NCBI RefSeq assembly: GCF_001005725.1
Contig: NZ_LBIC01000003.1
Coordinates: 310,001 to 374,000, forward strand
DNA length: 64,000 bases
Origin: Sphingobium chungbukense
GTDB taxonomy: Bacteria > Pseudomonadota > Alphaproteobacteria > Sphingomonadales > Sphingomonadaceae
Direction of reading: 5' to 3'
The first letter of the stretch is position 1. The number at the start of each line of letters is the position of its first letter. Positions 55,320-64,000 of this stretch are shown here, in pieces. Made by a program: the position numbers and the translations under genes. A model generated the notes under the pieces. It saw only the letters and a list, made by a program, of their open reading frames with translations. It was not told the origin of the DNA and did not search any database.

Positions 55320-56604
55320 AGCCCAAGCGGCTGAAAACCCTCCGATGACGGGCCGCGTCCAGCGACTGGGCAATCTGTTCGGCCGCTTTGGCCTCGCCAG
55401 CCTGTCTTCGGCGGTCGTCTCGGTCAGCCACCTGCTGGTCCAGCTTTTCTCGATCCACCATCTGGGAACGGCGGCCATCGGTACGCTGGCCTTCCTGCTG
55501 GTGATCATCCAGTTCGGCTACAGCCTGTCCAATGCGCTGGTGTCGACGCCCTACACCATCGCCGTGAACCAGGGCGAAGAGGCGGAAGGGAAGAATTTCG
55601 ACTTCTTCTTCCCCGTCAACCTGATGCTGGCGGCCAGCCAGGGGATGATCTGCGCCGCCATCGCCTGGGCCACGGCTTCGCCCATGGCGGCTTTGCTGTT
55701 CGGCATGGCAGGGACGCTGTCGCTGATCCGCTGGTTCGGGCGGTCCAATGCCTATGCCCATCACGCCCCGGCGCGGGCCGCCCGGTCGGACATGGCCTAT
55801 GCCGGGACGATCCTTGCCGGGCTGCTGATCGCGTTGCGGACGGGCGCGGATATGCCCGTCATCGGCGGAATGCTGGTGGCGGCGAGCCTGATGGGACTGC
55901 TGCCCTTCGGCACTGCCTATCTGCGGCGGCATTTCGCCATGGCGCCTGGCCGCGCGCTCGGCGCCTATCGGCCGGTGTGGAAGGAACAATCGGCCTGGAC
56001 GCTGGTCGGTGTGCTGTCGACCGAAGCCACCTCCAACTCGCACAGCTATATCGTGACGCTGCTGGCCGGACCCACGGCCTTCGCACCGGTCGCGGTGGGG
56101 ATGCTGTTCTTCCGCCCGGTCAATGTTTGCATCACCGCCCTCACCCAGTTGGAGCGTCCCCGCATGACCCGCGCCGTCGCGCGTGGCGATCATGGCGCGG
56201 CGATCAAGTCGGAGCGGGTTTTCATGGCGGCGCTGGTCATGCTGTGGCTCGCGACCTGCCTGGTGGCGGCGATTGCGCTATATTTCTTCCCCGGCCTCAT
56301 TCTGAAGCCCACGCTCGACCATCGATTGGTGATGATCGCGGTCGGCCTTTGCGCCCTGCTCTCGCTCGTCCAGTGCGTTCAGACGCCGATGAGCGTCATG
56401 ACCCAGGCCCGGCGCGCTTTCCGTCCCCTCGCCGCGCAGAGCATGCGCAGTTGCGTCGTCGGTCTGATCGCCGTCACACTGCTGGTGTGGGGCACCGCGC
56501 CTGTCTTTTCCATCGGCGGCGTCGTGCTGTCGCAGCTCGTCATGATGCTCGGCATCTGGCAGCTCGACCGCCGATGGCGGCGTGACCAGCAGGAAACCGC
56601 CTGA
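55312..56604 (+). CDS. Wzx-type polysaccharide flippase (MATE/MOP-like)
   Basis: 430-residue membrane protein with about 12 helices (for example SSAVVSVSHLLVQLFSIHHL, VFMAALVMLWLATCLVAAIA). Moderately conserved loops only; the assignment rests on topology, length and context between the WecG-like transferase and the polymerase. It would move lipid-linked repeat units across the inner membrane. The last helix is followed by a basic tail. Confidence 0.85.
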   Translation: MAEAQAAENPPMTGRVQRLGNLFGRFGLASLSSAVVSVSHLLVQLFSIHHLGTAAIGTLAFLLVIIQFGYSLSNALVSTPYTIAVNQGEEAEGKNFDFFFPVNLMLAASQGMICAAIAWATASPMAALLFGMAGTLSLIRWFGRSNAYAHHAPARAARSDMAYAGTILAGLLIALRTGADMPVIGGMLVAASLMGLLPFGTAYLRRHFAMAPGRALGAYRPVWKEQSAWTLVGVLSTEATSNSHSYIVTLLAGPTAFAPVAVGMLFFRPVNVCITALTQLERPRMTRAVARGDHGAAIKSERVFMAALVMLWLATCLVAAIALYFFPGLILKPTLDHRLVMIAVGLCALLSLVQCVQTPMSVMTQARRAFRPLAAQSMRSCVVGLIAVTLLVWGTAPVFSIGGVVLSQLVMMLGIWQLDRRWRRDQQETA

Positions 56605-56606
56605 CC

Positions 56607-57980
56607 ATGGCGACAAGCTGGCATCGCAGCGGTTTTGCCGCCCCCGCCGCCCCCGCGACCCGGGCCGACAGCGGTAGCTCGACGCTCGTCTGGGTGGCGC
56701 AGGTCTTCTACTTCGTCTTCCTGATGATGGTCTTCATCGGGCAACAGCCTTTCGCGTCCCGTACGCAGGAAGAACTAGTGGCGATGGCCGAAGCCAATGA
56801 CGGCTCGGACCTGTTCAAACAAGCCCTGTTCATCGGCTTCGCCCTGCTGCTGACGGCGGTGCAGATAATGCGCAAGCAGCCGCTGAAATACCGGTTCACC
56901 TTCTGGCCGTTGGCGATCATGCTGGTGTGGTTCTTCATCACCTGCACATGGGGCGTCGCGCCGTTCATTTCCTTCAAGCGGGCGATGCAGCAGTTGATCG
57001 TGATCTACATCACCTTCTGCGCCCTTTCGCTGATCGGACCGGAACGGCTGTTCAACGCCCTGCGCGCGGCGTTGATCGTGTCCCTGATCATCTGTTGGGC
57101 ATCGCTGCCCCTGATACCGGCGGCGGTCCACCCGGCGACCGAAAGCGACAAGGCGTTGATCGGCGCGTGGCGCGGTTTCTTTTTCCACAAGAATATCGCG
57201 GGCGCCGTCATGGCGCTTTGCTTCATCGTCTGCGGCAATAGCTGGATCGACAAGCGCAAATGGTATTATGCCCTCTTCGCGGTCATGGCCTTCGTGTTCG
57301 TGATCGGGACCAAGAGCAAGACATCGCTGGCCCTTTGCGTCGGCATGCTGGCGATCAGCAACATCTATCGCGCGCTGAGCGACAATACGCAGAAACGGGC
57401 GATCCTGCTGTTGATGCTGGGCTTCGGCATGGTCGGGTTCCTGGGTCTCTATATCGCCTATCAGCCGACCATCGAGCGGTTGTTCGCCGATCCCACTGCC
57501 TTCACCGGGCGGGTGTCGATCTGGCGGGTGCCGCTGGATTATCTGGCGGACCATCCCTATCTGGGCGCGGGGTTCGGCGGCTTCTGGCAGGTCGGCGCCA
57601 ACAGTCCGGCCTATGATTATCTGAACCAGCAGTTCCAGATGCTGACTGCCCATTCGCATGACGGTTATCTGGAAATCTGGGTGACGACCGGGCCGTTGGG
57701 CCTGGCCATGTTGCTGGTCAGCTTCCTGGCCTTGCCCGCTTATTGGTTCCTGACCGGATCCACCAGGGAGAATCAGGCGCTGATGGTCCCGGCCTTCGCG
57801 ATCTGGGTCTTCGTCATGTATCAAAATCTGCTGGAAACCAGTTTCTTCGACAAGGATCGCCAGGTCTGGGTGATCTTCCTCGCGGCGATCGCGACCGCGC
57901 ACGCCAGTTTCAAGGCCAGGCCGCGCCCGACATGGTCGCGGCGGCACATCCCTCATCAGGCGGAGACCGTGAATGGCTAG
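56607..57980 (+). CDS. Wzy-type polymerase / O-antigen ligase family protein
   Basis: 457 residues with about 10-12 helices. The Wzy_C/WaaL domain is visible: IGTKSKTSLALCVG (conserved loop) and, after RVSIWRVPLDYLADHPYLGAGFGGF, the periplasmic HSHDGYLEIWVTTG. The Arg- and His-containing loops are usual for catalysis. Only two bases after the flippase stop; overlaps the next gene by 8. It probably joins repeat units into polymer. Confidence 0.9.
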   Translation: MATSWHRSGFAAPAAPATRADSGSSTLVWVAQVFYFVFLMMVFIGQQPFASRTQEELVAMAEANDGSDLFKQALFIGFALLLTAVQIMRKQPLKYRFTFWPLAIMLVWFFITCTWGVAPFISFKRAMQQLIVIYITFCALSLIGPERLFNALRAALIVSLIICWASLPLIPAAVHPATESDKALIGAWRGFFFHKNIAGAVMALCFIVCGNSWIDKRKWYYALFAVMAFVFVIGTKSKTSLALCVGMLAISNIYRALSDNTQKRAILLLMLGFGMVGFLGLYIAYQPTIERLFADPTAFTGRVSIWRVPLDYLADHPYLGAGFGGFWQVGANSPAYDYLNQQFQMLTAHSHDGYLEIWVTTGPLGLAMLLVSFLALPAYWFLTGSTRENQALMVPAFAIWVFVMYQNLLETSFFDKDRQVWVIFLAAIATAHASFKARPRPTWSRRHIPHQAETVNG

Positions 57981-58902
57981 GATCATCGTCTGCATCGCCA
58001 CGTGCAACCGGCCTCAGGGATTGCGGCGGACCTTGGAGTCCCTTGCCGCGCAGCAAACGCAGCACGATCTGGAAGTGCTGGTCGCCGACAATGACGCCGC
58101 CCGGCAGGAGGGCATGGCCGTCGTCGAGCAGATGGCGTCGCAGGGCTATCGCTGGCCGATCGAGGCGCTGCTGGTGGCGGAGCGCGGCATTCCGCTGGTG
58201 CGCAATGCTTTGGTGGCGGCGGCCATGGCGCGGCCCGGTGTGACCCATGTCGCCATGCTGGACGACGACGAGGCCGCCTCCCCCGGCTGGATCGATGCCA
58301 TGGCGGAAACGGCGGCGCGCTGGGATGCCGATGTCGTCGGCGGCGCCGTGCTGCGCGAGATGGACAGTGCCATCGCGTCCTGGGCGGCTCGCCATCCCCT
58401 CCTCGCCCCCAAACAGCGCGGGCGATCCGGCCCGGTCGCGCTGGTCGACAGCACCGCCAATGTGCTGATGGCGGCGGCGGCGCTGCGCGCCATGGGGGAT
58501 CGTCCGTTCGACGAACGCATGGCGCTGACCGGCGGGTCCGACAAGCAACTCTTCACCCGCATGCAGCGCAAGGGCTTCCGCTTCGCCTGGTCGGAGGAGG
58601 CGGTCGTCACCGAACTCATCCCGGCCAGCCGCGTCACCGCCAAATGGCTGCTGATGCGCGGCTATCGCGTAGGCATGACCGACATGATGGTGGAGCGTTT
58701 CCACAAGGGGCGCGTGCGCGCATTGCTGGGCGAAGCGCCGCGCATCGTCGCGGGATTCCTCATCGGCTCGCTGGGCGCCGTCACAACGTTCGACAAGGGC
58801 AAGCGGGTCGAGCGCCTCGGCAAGCTCTATCGCGCGGCAGGCAAGATCGCGGGCCTCGCCGGATTTCACTATGAAGAATATCGAAAGGTGCATGGCGCAT
58901 GA
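57973..58902 (+). CDS. GT2 glycosyltransferase (A)
   Basis: 309-residue GT-A fold enzyme. IIVCIATCNRPQGLRRTL opens the nucleotide-sugar domain; MLDDDEAASPGW holds the DxD metal motif. It lacks membrane helices. It resembles the last gene of the window (63050-63985) in the first 120 residues (VADNDA-R-EG, RNA, DDDE--PGW), so the two are paralogues with perhaps related sugars. The start ATG (57973) overlaps the polymerase stop. Confidence 0.9.
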   Translation: MARIIVCIATCNRPQGLRRTLESLAAQQTQHDLEVLVADNDAARQEGMAVVEQMASQGYRWPIEALLVAERGIPLVRNALVAAAMARPGVTHVAMLDDDEAASPGWIDAMAETAARWDADVVGGAVLREMDSAIASWAARHPLLAPKQRGRSGPVALVDSTANVLMAAAALRAMGDRPFDERMALTGGSDKQLFTRMQRKGFRFAWSEEAVVTELIPASRVTAKWLLMRGYRVGMTDMMVERFHKGRVRALLGEAPRIVAGFLIGSLGAVTTFDKGKRVERLGKLYRAAGKIAGLAGFHYEEYRKVHGA

Positions 58903-59858
58903 GCAATGCAGCCCCGAACGGCGCACAACCCTTCTTCTCCGTCGTCATCCCCCTCTACAACCGGGCGGAGATCGTCGGTGACACGATCCGATCCGTGCTG
59001 GCGCAGGACTGGCAGGATTTCGAGATCGTCGTGATCGACGACGGATCGCGCGACAATCCGCAGCCGGTGATCGACGCCATCGGCGACCCGCGCGTCCGCT
59101 ATATCCGGCAGGACAATGCGGGCGGCGGCGCAGCACGCAATGCCGGTATCAGGGCGGCCGACGGGCGCTATATCGCCTTTCTCGATTCCGACGACCTGTT
59201 CCTGCCGGGCAAGCTTTCCATCATGGCACAGGCGCTGGCCGGGGACGATGGCAGGGCGGTGCTCTATTCCCGCATGAAGGTCGACCGGGGCGTCGACCGC
59301 TACTGGATCAGGCCCGATCGCGGCATCCGCGAGGACGAGGATGTGGGCGAATATCTGTTCTGCGCCAACCAGTTCATGCAGACCAGCACCATGGTCGTGC
59401 CCACCGCCATGGCGCAGGAGGTGTTGTTCGACCCGGCGCTCAAAAAGGGCCAGGATCTCGACTTCTGCGTCCGGCTTCAGGGCGCGGGCGCGCGGTTCCG
59501 GATGATCGACCAGCCGCTGACCGTCTGGCTCGACGCGACCGAGGCGGGCCGGACTTCCTATGTGAAGGGATATGAAACCTCACTCGACTGGCTCGACCGT
59601 TGCGGCCATATGCTCACCAACCGGGCGCGGCGCGGCTATCGGGCGACCGTGCTCGCCTATCATATGGCGCCGATCAAACCCGTCGTCGCGATCAAGGACC
59701 TCGCCGTCGGCATGGTCGCGGGAGGAGTCCCCCCCCGCGTGATCGCCCGGCAGGTGCTGCGTTCCTATCTGCCAAAGCCGCTCTACCGTTCGCTGGTCAA
59801 CGGGTTCGTGCTGCGGTTCGGCAAGGCAGGAACCCTCACGAGCGGAGCCAGTTCGTGA
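58899..59858 (+). CDS. GT2 glycosyltransferase (B)
   Basis: 319 residues. FFSVVIPLYNRAEIVGDTIRS, VIDDGSRDN, RNAGIRAADGRYIAFLDSDD (DxD), then a C-terminal helical part. Similar layout to the following gene (59858). It probably adds one sugar of the repeat unit. The stop overlaps the next start (TGATG). Confidence 0.93.
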   Translation: MSNAAPNGAQPFFSVVIPLYNRAEIVGDTIRSVLAQDWQDFEIVVIDDGSRDNPQPVIDAIGDPRVRYIRQDNAGGGAARNAGIRAADGRYIAFLDSDDLFLPGKLSIMAQALAGDDGRAVLYSRMKVDRGVDRYWIRPDRGIREDEDVGEYLFCANQFMQTSTMVVPTAMAQEVLFDPALKKGQDLDFCVRLQGAGARFRMIDQPLTVWLDATEAGRTSYVKGYETSLDWLDRCGHMLTNRARRGYRATVLAYHMAPIKPVVAIKDLAVGMVAGGVPPRVIARQVLRSYLPKPLYRSLVNGFVLRFGKAGTLTSGASS

Positions 59859-60826
59859 TGACCGCATGGCAACCTCCGTCCAGCCTCAAGGCGGTCGCCG
59901 CCACGCCGCTCTTTTCCGTCGTGATTCCCACCTATCAGCGGCGCGACGCGGTCGTCGCCGCCGTCGTCTCCGCGCTCGAACAGACCATCGCGATCATCGA
60001 GGTGATCGTGGTGGTGGACGGGTCGACCGATGGGACGGAGGTCGCGCTGGGCGCAATCAACGACCCGCGCCTCAAGGTCATCGTGCAGGAAAATCGCGGC
60101 GCGGCGGCGGCCCGGAACAAGGGCATCGACCATGCGCGAGGACGTTATATTGCCTTCCTCGACTGCGATGACCGCTTCCTGCCGCATCATCTGGCCGACC
60201 TGCTGCCGCTGGTGCAGAAAAGCGAAGAGATCGTCGCCTATGGTCAGGTGCTGGCCGACCGCGGCGAAGGGCGCAATTTCCTGAAGCCCCCTCGCGCCAT
60301 CGCCAGCGGTGAAACCATGGACCGCTATCTGATGTGCGACCGGGGTTTCATCCAGACCAGCAGCATGGCGCTCGGCCGGGCGCTGGCGAAGCGGGTGCGC
60401 TATCGCGAGGATGTGAAATTCGGCGACGACACCGATTTCGCGATGCGCCTGGCGCTGGCCGGTGCCCGCTTCCTGATGACGGAGCGGCCCGGCACCATCT
60501 GGGCCGACCGCCATGCCGAGGACCGTCTGTCGCAGGTGCGCGGCAGCGTCGGCAGCCTTGGCTGGCTTCGCGATTTGAAGCCCCATATCTCCGCCCGCGC
60601 CTTTTCCGCCTATATGGGCTGGCACGCGGCGAAGAGCATCTGGCCGACCAGCAGGCGGCAGGCGATGCGCTATTATCTCGAAGCGGTCTGCCGGGGCGCC
60701 TTCGGTCCGCGTATGGCGGCGACAGTATTGTTGCAGATCGTCATGCCCGACCCCGTCTACCGGCGCATGTCGGACCGGCTGATCGACCTGTCGCACATGA
60801 TTGCGGGCAAAGGACAAAGGCTATGA
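59858..60826 (+). CDS. GT2 glycosyltransferase (C)
   Basis: 322 residues from ATG 59858; GTG 59855 is an alternative. LFSVVIPTYQRRDAVVAAV, RNKGIDHARGRYIAFLDCDDRFLP and TDFAMRLALAGARFL match gene B, so a tandem duplication followed by divergence is likely. No membrane segment. ATGA overlap with the GH10 gene. Confidence 0.93.
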   Translation: MTAWQPPSSLKAVAATPLFSVVIPTYQRRDAVVAAVVSALEQTIAIIEVIVVVDGSTDGTEVALGAINDPRLKVIVQENRGAAAARNKGIDHARGRYIAFLDCDDRFLPHHLADLLPLVQKSEEIVAYGQVLADRGEGRNFLKPPRAIASGETMDRYLMCDRGFIQTSSMALGRALAKRVRYREDVKFGDDTDFAMRLALAGARFLMTERPGTIWADRHAEDRLSQVRGSVGSLGWLRDLKPHISARAFSAYMGWHAAKSIWPTSRRQAMRYYLEAVCRGAFGPRMAATVLLQIVMPDPVYRRMSDRLIDLSHMIAGKGQRL

Positions 60827-61968
60827 AACGGCGTGAATTTCTGGCCGGCGCGCTGGCGCTCGGTGCCTGCTCGCCGGTGCCCTCCAGCCGGGCGGAGGCA
60901 AGCATCTCGTCCGAAGGTCTCGCCGCCCATGCACGACGGTCGGGCCGCTATTTCGGCGCGGCGATCAAATCCCGCCAGTTGCGCGAAGACCCCGATTTCA
61001 CCGCCGCCGTCGCGCGTGAATGCGACATGGTGGTGCAGGAATATGAACTGAAGCGCGGCACCACCGAACCCAGGCCCGGCAAATATGATTTCAGCGGCGC
61101 CGACCAGATCATCGCCTTCGCCCAGGACCATGGGATGAAGGCGCGCGGCCATGCGCTGGTCTGGTACGCGGCCCAGCCGGACTGGCTGGAACCGGCGCTG
61201 AAGCAGGCAGATCTCACCGGCCGCGAAAAGCTGATGACCAGCTATATCGACATCGCCATGCCCCGCTATGCCGGCAAGATCGGCGAATGGGACGTGGTCA
61301 ACGAAGCGATCGAACCCAATGACGGCCGCGCCGACGGCATGCGCGCGAAAAGCATGTGGCTGGACGCGCTGGGGGAGGATTATATCGACATCGCCTTCCA
61401 CCGCGCGCGCGAAGTCGATCCCCGGCCCATGCGGTTTCTGACCGACTTCGGCCTCGAACATGATTCCCCCCGCTGCGAGCGTCGTCGCACCGCGATGCTG
61501 AAACTGCTCGACCGGCTGATGGCACGCAATGTGCCGGTCGATGCGGTCGGCATACAGGGACATTTGAAGCCCTATAAGGAGGGCTTCGATCAGGCGGTCT
61601 TCGCGCGTTTCCTGGAACAGCTGAGCGGATATGGCCTGGCCCTGTCGGTGACGGAATTCGACGTGGCCGACAAGGGCGGCCCACCCAATCCCGACAAGCG
61701 CGACGGTGAGATCGCCTCGGTGGCCAAGGCCTTTCTGGACGTGGCGCTGGACAATCCGGCGATGCGCTCGGTCCTCTGCTGGGGCCTGTCCGACCGCTAT
61801 AGCTGGCTGTCCAACTATCCCGACTATAAATGGTCCGACGGCCAGCTTTCCCGCGTCCTGCCGCTCGACGGGCAGATGCGCCGCAAGCCGCTCTGGGATG
61901 CCATCGCCTCCGCCTTCGACGCGGCGCCGCCGATCGGCAGGACAGCCTCCAGGAGAACAGGCGCATGA
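60823..61968 (+). CDS. GH10 family glycoside hydrolase (endo-1,4-beta-xylanase type), Tat lipoprotein signal
   Basis: 381 residues. MKRREFLAGALALGACSP combines an RR-x-F-L twin-arginine motif and a lipobox (LGAC). The GH10 barrel follows: RGHALVWYAAQPDW, acid/base Glu in WDVVNEA (E161), nucleophile Glu in LSVTEFDV (E278), CWGLSDRYSWL near the end. All catalytic residues are present. As it sits inside a coupled EPS operon, it probably trims or processes the operon's own polymer; a beta-1,4-linked xylose or glucose backbone is inference. Confidence 0.93.
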   Translation: MKRREFLAGALALGACSPVPSSRAEASISSEGLAAHARRSGRYFGAAIKSRQLREDPDFTAAVARECDMVVQEYELKRGTTEPRPGKYDFSGADQIIAFAQDHGMKARGHALVWYAAQPDWLEPALKQADLTGREKLMTSYIDIAMPRYAGKIGEWDVVNEAIEPNDGRADGMRAKSMWLDALGEDYIDIAFHRAREVDPRPMRFLTDFGLEHDSPRCERRRTAMLKLLDRLMARNVPVDAVGIQGHLKPYKEGFDQAVFARFLEQLSGYGLALSVTEFDVADKGGPPNPDKRDGEIASVAKAFLDVALDNPAMRSVLCWGLSDRYSWLSNYPDYKWSDGQLSRVLPLDGQMRRKPLWDAIASAFDAAPPIGRTASRRTGA

Positions 61969-63050
61969 GAATTTCCTCGCTCACCGGCCTGCGCGGCGTG
62001 GCGGCGGTATCGGTGCTGCTGTACCATATCCCGCATAATCCGACGTTCGAGGCCTTCCGCCTGCCTCTCTTCTCGCGAGCCTATCTGGCGGTCGACCTGT
62101 TCTTCATCCTGAGCGGCTTCGTCATTTCGTTCGGCTATCACGACCGGGTGGTGAACCATCTGGGGCGGTCGAGCTATGTCGATTTCCTCGTCAACCGCAT
62201 GGCGCGGGTGTGGCCGCTGCACCTGATCGTGACGTTGGTGTTCATGGCCAGGATCATCCTCAACGTCTCGGGCAATCAGGCAATCGCACTCGACCTGCCC
62301 AATGTGGCGACCAACATCTTGATGATACAAAGCTGGGGCTGGGGCACCGAACCGATCGCCGGCAATAGCTGGTCGGTCAGCACGGAGGTCGCCGCCTATC
62401 TCCTCTATCCGCTGATCGCGATCTTCGCCTTTTCGCGATGGGCCTGGGCGCAGGGCCTGCTCTACATCGGGATATTGGCGCTGGTCGCCTCATCGGGTCT
62501 TGGGGCCAGCGGACCGCTGGACGTCAATGACAGCGATACGGTGCTGACCCTGCTGCGCTGCCTTGCGGGCTTTTCGCTGGGCGTCCTCACCTATCGCTGC
62601 GCGGAAAGGCCCTGGTGCAAGCGGCTGGTGGACCGGACAGGCGGTTTTGCCATCGTCTGCGGCCTGATGGCTTTGGCGCTGCTGCTGCCCGGAAAGGCCG
62701 ATGTGCTGGTCGTCTGCCTGATGCCGCTGCTGGTGCTGAGCTGCTATTATAACGGCGCGGCGGCGCGGGCAGTGATGGCCAATCCCATCAGCTTCCACCT
62801 CGGCCTCATCAGCTATTCCATCTATCTTTGGCATCCGCTGGTTCGTGACGTCGCGGCGCGGGCGATGGGCGTGGCCCACAAACATGGCATGACGAGCATC
62901 GACGGGCTTTTCGTGGTGGGGATGCTGGTCTCGACATGGCTGCTCTGCTGGGCCAGCTATGCGCTGATCGAGGTGCGCGGGCATCGGCTCATCAAATGGC
63001 TCCAGCGCGGCGGCCGGTCGCGCAAGCCCGCGCGGGAGGCGACCGTCTGA
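61965..63050 (+). CDS. Acyltransferase 3 family membrane protein (ExoZ/OafA-like)
   Basis: 361 residues with about ten helices. MRISSLTGLRGVAAVSVLLYH (catalytic Arg/His region), FFILSGFVISF, NRMARVWPLHL, and SVSTEVAAYLLYPLI are typical. It would O-acetylate or O-acylate the polysaccharide in the membrane. Starts on an ATGA overlap with the GH10 gene; shares one base with the last glycosyltransferase. Confidence 0.93.
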   Translation: MRISSLTGLRGVAAVSVLLYHIPHNPTFEAFRLPLFSRAYLAVDLFFILSGFVISFGYHDRVVNHLGRSSYVDFLVNRMARVWPLHLIVTLVFMARIILNVSGNQAIALDLPNVATNILMIQSWGWGTEPIAGNSWSVSTEVAAYLLYPLIAIFAFSRWAWAQGLLYIGILALVASSGLGASGPLDVNDSDTVLTLLRCLAGFSLGVLTYRCAERPWCKRLVDRTGGFAIVCGLMALALLLPGKADVLVVCLMPLLVLSCYYNGAAARAVMANPISFHLGLISYSIYLWHPLVRDVAARAMGVAHKHGMTSIDGLFVVGMLVSTWLLCWASYALIEVRGHRLIKWLQRGGRSRKPAREATV

Positions 63051-63985
63051 TGCCCGCCATCTGGATCGCCATCCCCACATTCCGGCGACCCGACCGGCTC
63101 GCGCATCTGTTGCAGACATTGCCGGGCGTGGCGGGCCGCCATGATGTGATGGTGCTGGTCGCGGACAATGATCCGGAGCGGCAGGAGGGCGCCGCGGTAA
63201 CGCGGCGGTTGCAGGCGGAGGGCTACGCCCTGCCGCTGACGCTGCTGACGGTCGGGCAGCCCGGCCTGTGCGCCGTGCGCAATGCCATTGCCGAAACGGC
63301 ACTCTGCGATCCCGCCATGCGCTTCGTCGCCATGATCGACGATGACGAATGGCCGCAACCGGGCTGGCTGGACGCGCTGCTGATCTGTCAGGCGCAGGTC
63401 GGCGCAGATGTGGTCGCCGGACCGGTCGATAGCTGTTTCGTCGGCGATCCGCCGCGCTGGGCGAGGGAAACCCTGGTCTTCTGTCCGGAAGAGCGGCCAT
63501 GGGGCGCCGCGCCGATGCTGTGGGCCAGCAACAACCTGCTGGTCAGCCGCCGGACCTTCGCGATGATCGACGCGCCCTTTTTCGATCCCCGGTTCAACCG
63601 CAGCGGCGGCGAGGATCTCGATTTCCTGGCGCGCCTGCGCGATGCCGGCGCCCGCTTCGGCTGGTCCCCCGACGCGCGGGTCAGCGAATGGGTGCCGGCG
63701 GAACGGGCGCGCCTGTCATGGGTGTTGCGCCGTATGTGGCGGATCGGCTGCACCGAAACCATGGCCCGGCAAAAGTCCCTGCCCGGCCGGATCGGAACGA
63801 TGAAGTTGCTCGCCCGATCGCTTGCCATATTGGCGCTGCGCACGGTCGGCCTCGCCGCCATGCTGCTGCCCGGCGCACGTCGGGTCGACATTGCCGGGCA
63901 GTGGATCAAGAGCTGGGGACGCCTCTACGCCCTCTCGGGCGGCGTCCGCAGCGATGCGGTGGTGGGCCATTATGGCGCGCTGTAG
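63050..63985 (+). CDS. GT2 glycosyltransferase (D)
   Basis: 311 residues. WIAIPTFRRPDRLAHLLQTL, VADNDPERQEGAAV, MIDDDEWPQPGW (DxD) and FDPRFNRSGGEDLDFL identify the GT-A fold; paralogous to gene A (57973-58902). No membrane helix except a weakly hydrophobic C-terminal segment. The stop is at 63983-63985. The locus may continue beyond the window: an ATG follows directly at 63986. Confidence 0.93.
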   Translation: MPAIWIAIPTFRRPDRLAHLLQTLPGVAGRHDVMVLVADNDPERQEGAAVTRRLQAEGYALPLTLLTVGQPGLCAVRNAIAETALCDPAMRFVAMIDDDEWPQPGWLDALLICQAQVGADVVAGPVDSCFVGDPPRWARETLVFCPEERPWGAAPMLWASNNLLVSRRTFAMIDAPFFDPRFNRSGGEDLDFLARLRDAGARFGWSPDARVSEWVPAERARLSWVLRRMWRIGCTETMARQKSLPGRIGTMKLLARSLAILALRTVGLAAMLLPGARRVDIAGQWIKSWGRLYALSGGVRSDAVVGHYGAL

Positions 63986-64000
63986 ATGCGGAAGCTCTTG

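Noticed and set aside
63986..64000. Possible start of the next gene (ATG right after the last glycosyltransferase)
   Set aside because: Only five codons are visible and no ribosome site is clear.

Overview
The window looks like chromosomal DNA of an alphaproteobacterium in the Sphingomonadaceae (Sphingobium/Sphingomonas-like). The grounds are the high G+C content, dense ATGA/TGATG-coupled operons and the familiar alphaproteobacterial housekeeping genes (glyQ-glyS-ppdK, mreBCD-mrdA-rodA, mutL, rplY-pth-ychF). This is inference from gene content; no 16S gene is present.

Region 1 (1-20.5 kb) is accessory and the most unusual part. It starts with a type I secretion ABC transporter and membrane-fusion protein (255-3388), which converge on a divergent-looking Pel polysaccharide operon read leftwards (13549 to 3389). 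The operon order is pelG, a stand-alone PelA-type glycoside hydrolase, a TPR half of PelB, a beta-barrel half of PelB, a short PelD without a GGDEF domain, pelE and pelF. The first gene of the same transcription unit (17837-13575) encodes a 1420-residue protein. It has an N-terminal DOMON/CBM9-like domain, a Rossmann/GATase-like domain, a PelA/CE4-like deacetylase domain, four cadherin-like repeats, RTX nonapeptides and a C-terminal type I secretion tail. My reading is that PelA has been taken apart: its hydrolase stays as a small Tat-type periplasmic protein, and its deacetylase has become an RTX protein exported by the T1SS encoded at the other end of the cluster. A divergent lipoprotein of the same hydrolase superfamily lies next to it.

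The Pel operon of this strain is broken. A complete IS256-family element (12168-13490, near-perfect 32-bp inverted repeats, 9-bp target duplication) sits in codon 17-19 of pelG. Removing the element and one duplication copy restores an uninterrupted 465-codon pelG. The right edge of the region has a truncated epoxide hydrolase, a SnoaL-like protein and two identical tRNA-Arg(ACG) genes, and looks like an island scar.

Region 2 (20.9-45.5 kb) is mostly housekeeping: a small anchored HhH-like protein, ppdK, glyS, glyQ, two tandem TraB/GumN lipoproteins (one with a 30-bp tandem duplication in its signal sequence), rplY, pth, a phosphoglucomutase, a DUF2490 protein, ychF, a deoxyinosine glycosylase, a nucleotide pyrophosphatase/phosphodiesterase, a MaoC-like dehydratase, mutL, the complete mreBCD-mrdA-rodA elongasome operon and two tRNA-Lys(CTT) genes.

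Region 3 (45.5-64 kb) begins with an Lrp/AsnC regulator and continues as a second, Wzx/Wzy-type exopolysaccharide locus, read rightwards. It encodes a priming sugar-phosphate transferase, an outer-membrane barrel, a Wza-like export lipid/porin partner, an AAA ATPase, a GumC/Wzz-like chain-length protein, a BY-kinase homologue with a destroyed Walker A motif, a WecG/TagA glycosyltransferase, a flippase, a polymerase/ligase, four GT2 glycosyltransferases, a Tat-lipoprotein GH10 enzyme and an acyltransferase. From 50002 to 63985 almost every gene overlaps the next by 1-8 bases. With pelG disrupted, this second locus may be the working exopolysaccharide system of the strain (inference).
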